Positions 6,598 to 12,689 of a stretch of DNA of 12,689 nucleotides are shown here, piece by piece. A program made the translations under genes and the position numbers. Positions within the stretch are counted from its first letter, which is position 1. Every line of letters begins with the position of its first letter. The notes below the pieces were generated by a model, which did not search any database, had not been told where the DNA came from, and worked only from the letters and a program-made list of their open reading frames with translations. This DNA comes from an uncultured euryarchaeote. GTDB lineage: Archaea > Thermoplasmatota > Poseidoniia > Poseidoniales > Thalassarchaeaceae. The stretch lies in contig CALCOR010000030.1 in NCBI GenBank assembly GCA_937897085.1, positions 1 to 12,689 on the forward strand. Direction: 5' to 3'.

Positions 6598-9500
6598 GGA
6601 GCACCCCCATCAAGTGTGGCCTTCCATCCTTCGCGTAAGATGGCGAGATTGGCCCTGAGTAGGTTCTCTTCGCCGCTGTCGATAACAATCTGGTCGCCTT
6701 CACCGACCATACCGAGATAGTGACATGCGTGGCCGTCCATGGCCGCCTCGAAGGCTTCGCTGTCCTTCGAATCAATACTTACGAGGATGCGTCCGAGACT
6801 CTCTCCGAACAACGCGCCCCAATCATCCAGCTCCTCGTCATCCGCGAACAGGCGTTCGATGTCGACGGTGCATCCGGAATCCGCGCCGAAGCATGACTCT
6901 GCAAGCGCGGTAGCGAAACCTCCGTCACTGCAGTCGTGGGCGCTGGCGATCAATCCAGCGGACATCGCGGCTGTAAGTGCCCGATAGAGCCCTATGTTAC
7001 GCTCAGCATCGATATTCGGTACCTGTCCCCCTATGCCACCACCATGAGATTCGCTGAGCATGCAGGAAAGTTCGCTCGCGCCCAGTTCCTGGTGCGTCTC
7101 ACCGAGCAGGTAGATGGCATCGCCGGCCTGCTTGAAGTCACTCGAGACCGCTTTACGCACGTCATGGTGATTGCCAATCAGGCTGTAGAGCAGAGTGGGT
7201 GGTACGCTGATCTTCTCACCATCGAAGGTGACGTCGTTCTTCATCGAGTCCTTGCCGGAGATGCACGGCAGGCGGTAGGCACGACACACATCATCCAGGG
7301 CACGATTGGCGCGCACCAGCTGCGCCAGTTTGTACTTCCCATCAGGGGTTTTCTCGCTGACGATGGCGTCGGGCCAGCAGAAGTTGTCCAAGCCAGCCAT
7401 CTTGTCGAGGTCGACGCCGACGCACACCGCGTTGCGCACCGCCTCATCGACGCTCGCCGCCACCATCGCATAGGTGTCAATATCCGAATAGCGCGGTGTG
7501 ATGCCGCACGATATGACAGCCCCCCTCGTGTCACCATGCAGTGGAGCGATGACCGCAGCATCGCCGGGCGCGTCGTGGTTGACACCACAGAACGGCTTGA
7601 TGACCGTCTGTCCGATGACCTCGTGATCGTACGAGCGCACCCACCACTCCTTGCTCGCCACATTGGGGCGGGCCATCAGGCCCGCCAGCACAGCACCCAT
7701 TCCCTCAGCATCAACGTCAGGGAAGTTAGGGGACTCATGCTCGGGCGGAACCCACTCACTCACCAGTTCCAGTTGCGGCAACCCGTCATGCAGGAACTCG
7801 ATGGGGAGCGACGCCACTGTCAGATCTCCGTATGTGACATGGAAATCTCCACTGTTGGTGAACTCACCCACCGCCGTCGCCTCCACCTCATGCAACTCTG
7901 CAAGCGCTTCGAAATCGGCGCAGTCCTCCGGTTTCACGCCGATGGTCATCCGCTCCTGTGATTCAGATACGAGGATCTCCCAGGGGGAGAGACCCGCCTG
8001 TTTCAACGGCACGACAGACAGGTCGATAGTCGCCCCGCCGGTCAGTTCAGCCATCTCTCCGACGCTGCTTGAAAGTCCCCCGGCGCCGTTGTCCGTGGTC
8101 ACCTGCACGATGCCCGCATCGCGCGCTTCGATGAGCATGTCGACCATCTTCTTCTGTGTGATTGGGTCGCCGATTTGCACCGCGGAGGACGGGCTGTCCT
8201 CGGTCAGTTCGATGCTGCTGAAGGTCGCCCCATGAATCCCATCGCTGCCAACCTTGCCGCCAGTCATGTAGATCACATCACCAGGGCTGGGCGTCTTCAC
8301 GTGGCTCTCTCGCCCGTCGGCCAGACGGCGTGGCATGATGCCGACGGTGCCGCAGTAGACCAGTGGCTTGCCGAGATAACGCTCGTCGAACACCATCGCG
8401 CCGTTGACCGTCGGTATGCCCGATTCGTTGCCACCCGCTCGCACGCCCGCGTGAACCCCACGCATCACCCGGGATGGATGGAACAGCCCCTTGGGAATGT
8501 GACCACTCCAATCCGGCGGACCGAAGCAGAAGACGTCGGTGTTAGCAATCGGGCGAGCACCTAGGCCAGTGCCGAGTATGTCACGGTTGACGCCGACGAT
8601 GCCGGTCATGGCGCCGCCGTAGGGGTCGAGAGCGCTCGGTGAGTTGTGTGTCTCCGCCTTCATGCACAGGCTCCAGTCGTCATTCCAGGCGATGACTCCG
8701 GAGTTGTCGTGGAACACGCTGAGCAGCCAGTCGACCTCATCAGCGATGTCGAGGGTGGGCTGCACGATGTGTGTCTTGAACAGAGAATCAATCGACGAAT
8801 CCTCGCCGGTTTCCGTATCTTTGTGGTGAATCAGTGCTGCGAACGTCTTGTGCTTGCAGTGCTCCGACCAGGTCTGCGCCAGACACTCCAGTTCCACGTC
8901 CGTGGGGGCCTCGGGCGGCAAGCCTTGTTCCTCTCTCAGGGCTCGCACCCCAAGGTCGCGATAGTGTGCTTGGATGGCCTGCATCTCAGCGAGGTTGAGA
9001 GCCAGCAGACCGGTCTCGCTGATACGTTCCAACTCGGTGTCGGATACCTCGAGGTCGACGATCGCCGGTTCCTCAAACTGGATCGGGGGGCGGTCCGGGA
9101 ACGGCAGCTGCGGCCAGATGGCGGAGCGGCAATGAATCCTGGTGGCGATTTCCGCCCGCTCAATCATCGGGTTGTGCAACTGGTCGGCCAGCCACTTCTC
9201 CTCCACATCCTCTGGAACTCCCCAGAACAGGTAGGTCATCGTGGTGGCTACATCCCCGGCTGCGCCAGCATCCGGGTAGAGTGTTGTCAGTCCACCGAGG
9301 GCGGCCTGGGCAGGGTTGTCGGTGACGCCGGGCTTGAAGCCGATTTGAATCGCTATCTCGGGTGGTGGGGTGAACATGACGTCATCGTCGAGGAGGTTCT
9401 GGTTGGCAACACCGTGTTCGATTACTGGGTCCGTAAACAAGTCGCGCAGAGAATCGAGCAACTGGGCGCCAGTCAGCGGAGCGCGCACCATGTATCCAGT

Positions 9501-9635
9501 GATGCTGCGCACGCTCTCAATCTCGATGTCATGGTCGTACGCGAGTTGGCGGCGCACGCCCTCACCGCGGGTGTCCTGAAGGCCGGGCAGCACCCGCGGG
9601 GTCACCTCGATGCGGTGGACCGGTGCGGCGCCCAT
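6594..9635 (-). CDS. purL: Phosphoribosylformylglycinamidine synthase, large PurL with N-terminal PurS-like repeats
   Basis: A 1013-residue ATP-dependent synthase subunit for FGAR to FGAM. Residues about 6-75 match a PurS domain (VTPRVLPGLQD ... DPVIEHG). A second related repeat spans about 93-165 (FKPGVTDNP ... NPMIERAEI). A linker domain follows at about 195-260, ending in the conserved AQTWSEHCKHKTF at 253-265. Two AIR-synthase-type halves come next. The first carries KAETHNSPSALDPYGGA at 326-342 and GGKVGSDGIHGATFSS at 459-474. The second carries ISGKDSM and AHDCSDGG. The C-terminal glutaminase domain of E. coli-type PurL is absent and is supplied by purQ immediately downstream. No separate purS is visible or needed. 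An SD-like GAGG precedes the ATG by six bases. A 108-bp gap separates it from groEL with no clear TATA box or T-tract terminator, so read-through from groEL is possible. Confidence 0.95.
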   Translation of the reverse strand: MGAAPVHRIEVTPRVLPGLQDTRGEGVRRQLAYDHDIEIESVRSITGYMVRAPLTGAQLLDSLRDLFTDPVIEHGVANQNLLDDDVMFTPPPEIAIQIGFKPGVTDNPAQAALGGLTTLYPDAGAAGDVATTMTYLFWGVPEDVEEKWLADQLHNPMIERAEIATRIHCRSAIWPQLPFPDRPPIQFEEPAIVDLEVSDTELERISETGLLALNLAEMQAIQAHYRDLGVRALREEQGLPPEAPTDVELECLAQTWSEHCKHKTFAALIHHKDTETGEDSSIDSLFKTHIVQPTLDIADEVDWLLSVFHDNSGVIAWNDDWSLCMKAETHNSPSALDPYGGAMTGIVGVNRDILGTGLGARPIANTDVFCFGPPDWSGHIPKGLFHPSRVMRGVHAGVRAGGNESGIPTVNGAMVFDERYLGKPLVYCGTVGIMPRRLADGRESHVKTPSPGDVIYMTGGKVGSDGIHGATFSSIELTEDSPSSAVQIGDPITQKKMVDMLIEARDAGIVQVTTDNGAGGLSSSVGEMAELTGGATIDLSVVPLKQAGLSPWEILVSESQERMTIGVKPEDCADFEALAELHEVEATAVGEFTNSGDFHVTYGDLTVASLPIEFLHDGLPQLELVSEWVPPEHESPNFPDVDAEGMGAVLAGLMARPNVASKEWWVRSYDHEVIGQTVIKPFCGVNHDAPGDAAVIAPLHGDTRGAVISCGITPRYSDIDTYAMVAASVDEAVRNAVCVGVDLDKMAGLDNFCWPDAIVSEKTPDGKYKLAQLVRANRALDDVCRAYRLPCISGKDSMKNDVTFDGEKISVPPTLLYSLIGNHHDVRKAVSSDFKQAGDAIYLLGETHQELGASELSCMLSESHGGGIGGQVPNIDAERNIGLYRALTAAMSAGLIASAHDCSDGGFATALAESCFGADSGCTVDIERLFADDEELDDWGALFGESLGRILVSIDSKDSEAFEAAMDGHACHYLGMVGEGDQIVIDSGEENLLRANLAILREGWKATLDGGAP

Positions 9636-9687
9636 CCGAGTCCTCGGAACAAACGCGATGACGGCCGCCCTTCAATGAAGCGGCTGA

Positions 9688-9704
9688 GGCCGTAGGCACC
9701 GGCC
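9688..9704. repeat. Small stem-loop in the groEL-purL spacer
   Basis: GGCCG (9688-9692) and CGGCC (9700-9704) form a 5-bp GC-only stem with a 7-base loop. No T tract follows on the minus strand, so it is a poor terminator candidate; it could mark an mRNA processing site or be chance in GC-rich sequence. The rest of the 108-bp spacer (9636-9743) shows only the purL ribosome binding site. Confidence 0.25.
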
Positions 9705-9743
9705 GACTGATTTGGTGTTGGTGTGATTGTGGGTGATGTGCCG

Positions 9744-11405
9744 TCAGAAGCCCATGCCGCCCATTCCACCCATGCCGCCCATTCCACCCATGTCAGGCAT
9801 GCCGCCATCCGAATCCTTGTGTTCGGGGTCATCAGCGATGAGCGTCTCTGTGGTGAGCACCAGCCCAGCAATCGACCCAGCCGCCTGCAGGGCGTTGCGA
9901 GTCACCTTCACCGGGTCGATGATGCCCGCCTCGAGCATGTCGACGTAGTCGTTGGTGCGGGCGTTGAACCCGAAGTTGGGGTCGTCGCTGGCGAGCACCG
10001 TGGTGACCACTTCGGCACCATCGACTCCGGCGTTCTCGGCGATCTGTGTCAACGGCGCTGACAGCGCGTCGTGAACCAGTCGGATGCCCACGGCGCGGTC
10101 ACCATCGGCGTTCGATTCGAGTTCTGTGAGTATCGAACGGGCGCGCAGTAGGGGTACTCCACCACCAGCGATGACACCTTCGGCCATCGCTGCCCTGGTG
10201 GCACTCAGTGCATCATCCACTCGTGCCTTCGTCTCCTTCATCTCGGTCTCAGTGGCTGCTCCGACCTTGAGCACAGCCACCCCACCGGTGAGTTTTCCGA
10301 TGCGCTTGTCGAGCTTCTCTCGGTCCCAGTTGCTGCTGGCGAGCTTCGCCTGACCGCGCAGGATGTCCGCCCGCTCCTCGACCGCCTTCTTGTCACCACC
10401 GCCACCGACGATGGTGGTCTTCCCCTTGGCTACGATGATGCGGTCACAACTTCCCAGGCTCGTTGGGCCCTGAGTCTTCAGGTCAGCGCCCTGATCCTTG
10501 CACAGAACAGGGGCGCCTGTGAGCACGGAGATGTCCTCGAGCTGCTCGCCAAGTTCGTCTCCGAATCCTGGCGCCTTCACAGCCACCGCCTTCACCACCC
10601 TACTCACCACGTTGAGCACCAATGTCGCGAGGGCCTCACCCTCGATGTCCTTGGCAATGATGAGCAACGGCCGCTTCTGCTGCACGCTCGCCTCGAGCGA
10701 GGGAAGCAGGTCCTGAGCGCTGTTGATGGTCATGTCTGTGAGCAGCACGAGTGGTGATTCGTGGATTGCCTCGCGCTTCTCGCGGTCGGTGATCATGTAC
10801 GGGCTGATGTAGCCCTTGTTGAACTCCATCCCCTCGACGACATCGAGTGAGGTCTCAATTGACTTCGCTTCCTCGACGGTGATCACGCCCTCGCGGCCGA
10901 CCGCCTCGACGGCGTCGGCGATTAGTGTCCCGATCATCTCATCGTTGTTGGCGGCGATGGTCGCCACCTGCTTGATGGTCTCAGATGTCTCAACTGGAAC
11001 TGCCTGTTCCTTGAGCGCACTCACGACCGCCTCGATGGCAGCGTCGAATCCAGCCTTCAACTCCACAGGGTTGGCCCCTTCATCGCGCATCTCCAGCCCA
11101 TTGTGGCACAGGCTCTGTGCCAGGATGCTCGCGGTAGAGGTCCCATCACCAGCGTTGTCCTGAGTCTTGCTGGCGACCTCCTGAATGAGTTTGGCGCCCA
11201 TGTTGTTGAACGGGTCTGCGAGCTCGATGTCCTTTGCGATGGTCACACCATCGTTGATGATCGAGGGGCTACCCCATGACTTCTCTAGCACGACCGTACG
11301 CGCCGCGGGGCCAAGTGTGGGGCTGATTGCATTGGCGACAGCATCGATTCCTTCCAGCAGTTTCTGGCGCGCTTCAGCGCCGTAGATTATCTTCTTCGCA
11401 CCCAT
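9744..11405 (-). CDS. groEL: Group I chaperonin GroEL (Cpn60)
   Basis: A 553-residue subunit of the 14-mer ATP-driven folding chamber that works with GroES. It aligns almost without gaps in its first 400 residues to bacterial GroEL. TLGP is at 30-33 of the ATP site, GDGTST at 86-91 holds Asp87, and RVDDAL at 395-400 holds the catalytic Asp398, so ATPase residues are intact. The loop after TLGP reads AAR instead of the common KGR. GGG at 414-416 follows. The C-terminus has the GGM tail, with four GGM units in a row at the end, finishing in GF. This is the bacterial-type chaperonin, not the archaeal thermosome. An SD-like GGTGAG lies three bases before the ATG, and the groES stop is 9 bp upstream, so the two are one operon. 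Confidence 0.97.
   Translation of the reverse strand: MGAKKIIYGAEARQKLLEGIDAVANAISPTLGPAARTVVLEKSWGSPSIINDGVTIAKDIELADPFNNMGAKLIQEVASKTQDNAGDGTSTASILAQSLCHNGLEMRDEGANPVELKAGFDAAIEAVVSALKEQAVPVETSETIKQVATIAANNDEMIGTLIADAVEAVGREGVITVEEAKSIETSLDVVEGMEFNKGYISPYMITDREKREAIHESPLVLLTDMTINSAQDLLPSLEASVQQKRPLLIIAKDIEGEALATLVLNVVSRVVKAVAVKAPGFGDELGEQLEDISVLTGAPVLCKDQGADLKTQGPTSLGSCDRIIVAKGKTTIVGGGGDKKAVEERADILRGQAKLASSNWDREKLDKRIGKLTGGVAVLKVGAATETEMKETKARVDDALSATRAAMAEGVIAGGGVPLLRARSILTELESNADGDRAVGIRLVHDALSAPLTQIAENAGVDGAEVVTTVLASDDPNFGFNARTNDYVDMLEAGIIDPVKVTRNALQAAGSIAGLVLTTETLIADDPEHKDSDGGMPDMGGMGGMGGMGGMGF
9751..9786. repeat. Two perfect 18-bp tandem repeats coding the GroEL GGM tail
   Basis: The 18-bp unit beginning CCCATGCCGCCCATT occurs exactly twice (9751-9768 and 9769-9786), with a further partial CCCATG. 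It encodes the repeated Gly-Gly-Met tail on the minus strand. Identity at third positions suggests recent duplication by slippage. Confidence 0.85.
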
Positions 11406-11414
11406 ATTCTCACC

Positions 11415-11690
11415 TTACCCGACGACCTTCGCCTGCAGGTCCTCCTCTTTGATGAGTAGAAATTCCACACCCATCCATTCGAGTTCCATGCCACCGTACT
11501 TACGGTAGATGACCCGATTTCCTTCGGCGACATTCTCGACTTCCGGTCCGACCGCGACGACGGTTCCGACCGTCATCTTCTCGCGTGCCTCTTCAGGTAG
11601 CAACAGGCCGCTCGTGGTCTGCTCTGCGGCTTGCTCAATCTCAACCAATACCATGCTCGCCAACGGCTCAATTCCAATACTCACGTTCAC
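11415..11690 (-). CDS. groES: Co-chaperonin GroES (Cpn10)
   Basis: A 91-residue lid subunit of the heptameric GroES cap that closes the GroEL chamber. The mobile loop is seen at about 20-36 with the hydrophobic GLLLPEEA segment (Leu29-31 in place of the usual IVL), which docks on GroEL. VGTVVAVGPE at 41-50 and the C-terminal beta strands follow the family pattern, and the length is normal. The start is uncertain: GTG at 11690 lies only three bases after the AGGAG, while a second in-frame GTG at 11684 lies nine bases after it and gives MSIGIEPL; the second spacing looks better. It is the first gene of the groES-groEL operon, with a TATA-like box and an inverted repeat upstream. Confidence 0.95.
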   Translation of the reverse strand: MNVSIGIEPLASMVLVEIEQAAEQTTSGLLLPEEAREKMTVGTVVAVGPEVENVAEGNRVIYRKYGGMELEWMGVEFLLIKEEDLQAKVVG

Positions 11691-11701
11691 TCTCTCCTGA
11701 A

Positions 11702-11728
11702 GTCCACTGTGAACAAACCGCAGCGGAC
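11702..11728. promoter_or_regulatory. Inverted repeat in the groES leader (candidate operator or RNA hairpin)
   Basis: On the minus strand GTCCGCTG and CAGTGGAC are separated by 11 bases. Seven of eight positions are complementary and the eighth is a G-U pair in RNA, giving an 8-bp stem. It ends one base before the TCAGGAG of the groES ribosome binding site and begins near the transcript start expected from the TATA-like box. It may be a repressor site for heat-shock control or an RNA structure affecting ribosome access. It is not CIRCE (TTAGCACTC-N9-GAGTGCTAA). Confidence 0.5.
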
Positions 11729-11750
11729 AGGGGGTCGGAGAAAAATAGCC

Positions 11751-11758
11751 TACTTAAA
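11751..11758 (-). promoter_or_regulatory. TATA-like box of the groES-groEL promoter
   Basis: The minus strand reads TTTAAGTA, near the archaeal TTTAWATA box, in otherwise GC-rich sequence. A start about 25 bases downstream would fall near 11727, leaving a leader of roughly 37-43 bases. No clear purine-rich BRE precedes it, and the box lies 18 bases past the uvrA stop. Confidence 0.4.
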
Positions 11759-11775
11759 GCCGACGAGATGGGCTC

Positions 11776-12689
11776 TCAGAGCAATCGCTTGAGATATATC
11801 CCCGTGTAGGAGGTAGGATGCTCAGAGACCAACTCCGGTGGCCCTTCTGCGACGACCAGCCCACCACCCTCGCCGCCTTCAGGACCAAGATCGATGACCC
11901 AGTCCGCCGACTTGATGACGTCGAGGTGGTGCTCGATGATGATGACCGTGTGACCGTTGCTGCGAATGCGTAGCAGCACTTCGATTAACTGCTTGATGTC
12001 GGCGAGTGCAAGACCTGTGGTGGGCTCGTCGAGGATGTAGATGGTGTGTCGGTTGGCTGGCCGGTGCAACTGCGTGGCGAGCTTGACCCGCTGCGCCTCG
12101 CCACCAGACAGTGTCGTGGCTGGCTGGCCGAGATGGATGTAACCCAGCCCGACGTCAACCATCGTCTGCAGGATGCGATGCAGCGAGCGGTGGGTGGAGA
12201 AGAACTCGGCAGCCTCGGCGACGGTCATCTCAAGCACGTCGGCGATGGTGCGGCCGCGCCAGGTCACCTCAAGCGTCTCCCTCGTGTAGCGGGAGCCGTT
12301 GCAGACATCGCAGGTCACCCAGACATCGGGGAGGAAGTTCATCTCCATCTTGGTAGAGCCGGCTCCCTTGCATGCTTCACACCGCCCGCCACGGACGTTG
12401 AACGAGAAGCGGCCTGGCTCGTAGCCCCGTTCACGCGACAGACTGGTCTCGGAGAACAATTGACGGATGCCGGTGAACGCCTTCGTGTAGGTGGCAGCAT
12501 TCGACCTCGGGGTGCGGCCGATGGGTGACTGATCGATGACGATGACCTTGTCGATCTCCTCGTGTCCTTCGATTCCAGTATGGCTGCCGGGACTGGCGTC
12601 GGTCGAATGCAGATCACGTAAGAGAGCAGGGGCTAGAGTGTCAGTGACGAGGGTGGACTTGCCGGAGCCCGAGACGCCGGTGACGGCGA
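11776..12689 (-). CDS. uvrA: Excinuclease ABC subunit UvrA, C-terminal part (5' end outside window)
   Basis: The last 303 residues of UvrA, the DNA-damage sensor ATPase of nucleotide excision repair; the reading frame is open to the window edge, first full codon at 12687. The visible part is the second ATPase half: Walker [10 protein letters not shown] at visible residues 4-12, the conserved [17 protein letters not shown], and the zinc module with RCEAC and CDVC pairs. The ABC signature LSGGEAQR, Walker [10 protein letters not shown] and the switch-His region [22 protein letters not shown] follow. No frameshift is seen. After DEPTTGL the protein has ALAD where UvrA normally has H-x-x-D, a small departure. 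UvrABC is bacterial and found only in some, mainly mesophilic, archaea. The stop is 85 bp upstream of groES. Confidence 0.96.
   Translation of the reverse strand, partial: AVTGVSGSGKSTLVTDTLAPALLRDLHSTDASPGSHTGIEGHEEIDKVIVIDQSPIGRTPRSNAATYTKAFTGIRQLFSETSLSRERGYEPGRFSFNVRGGRCEACKGAGSTKMEMNFLPDVWVTCDVCNGSRYTRETLEVTWRGRTIADVLEMTVAEAAEFFSTHRSLHRILQTMVDVGLGYIHLGQPATTLSGGEAQRVKLATQLHRPANRHTIYILDEPTTGLALADIKQLIEVLLRIRSNGHTVIIIEHHLDVIKSADWVIDLGPEGGEGGGLVVAEGPPELVSEHPTSYTGIYLKRLL

Noticed and set aside
6936..7961. 341-codon plus-strand open frame opposite purL
   Set aside because: It lies wholly antisense to well-conserved PurL sequence, has no recognisable domain, and is explained by the GC-rich codon pattern of purL keeping the opposite frame open.
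8646..9695. 349-codon plus-strand open frame opposite the purL 5' half
   Set aside because: Same reason: fully antisense to the PurS-like and AIR-synthase regions of purL, no motif, composition of a mirror frame.
9751..9786. Short tandem repeats as a CRISPR or minisatellite
   Set aside because: They are in frame and encode the Gly-Gly-Met tail typical of GroEL; there are no spacers.
11691..11775. CIRCE element before groES
   Set aside because: The 85-bp spacer has an inverted repeat, but neither arm sequence nor spacing matches TTAGCACTC-N9-GAGTGCTAA.
12459..12459. Start of a separate 227-residue ATPase at a TTG
   Set aside because: The same frame continues upstream through UvrA Walker A and other conserved UvrA motifs to the window edge, so the TTG is an internal leucine codon.

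Overview
The window looks like a chromosomal piece of an uncultured, probably planktonic, euryarchaeon. Marine Group II (Candidatus Poseidoniales/Poseidoniia) is my best guess, by inference only. The archaeal call rests mainly on the tRNA-Leu(GAG) at 1296-1379: its D-arm sequence and class II variable arm are of the archaeal tRNA-Leu type, and it has no encoded CCA. A TATA-like box upstream of groES is weaker support. Against this background sit several genes of bacterial character: group I chaperonin groES-groEL, uvrA, and possibly the dimethylargininase-like gene. Interdomain transfer is a recurring feature of marine planktonic archaea, so the mix fits, but only trees could prove it. Gene density is high and intergenic gaps are short.

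Layout. On the left, a minus-strand DegT-family sugar aminotransferase (72-1169) is followed by a spacer with an inverted repeat, the tRNA-Leu, and a cluster of TTCCG repeats. Next come a plus-strand DDAH/amidinotransferase-fold hydrolase (1498-2304) and a plus-strand lipoprotein M28 metallopeptidase (2359-4083). The M28 gene converges, with a 10-bp gap, on a minus-strand M50 site-2-type membrane protease (4094-4966). That gene is divergent from a plus-strand zinc-ribbon protein of unknown function (5055-5738), and the space between them holds a 21-bp inverted repeat.

The right half (5776-12689) is entirely minus strand and reads, in transcription order, uvrA (3' part only, cut by the window edge), groES, groEL, purL, purQ. 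groES and groEL are 9 bp apart and clearly form an operon. It has its own TATA-like promoter and an 8-N11-8 inverted repeat in the leader. purL and purQ overlap by the four bases ATGA. Together they encode FGAM synthase for step 4 of purine synthesis. PurL is of the long kind, with two PurS-like domains fused to its N-terminus, while the glutaminase remains a separate protein.

I see no CRISPR array, insertion sequence, prophage, toxin-antitoxin pair or recognisable defence island. The items most worth a second look are the groES leader inverted repeat, the PurS-PurS-PurL architecture with split PurQ, the unrecognised zinc-ribbon gene with its palindromic divergent promoter region, and the DDAH-like gene with an overlapping upstream mini-ORF and phased repeats.
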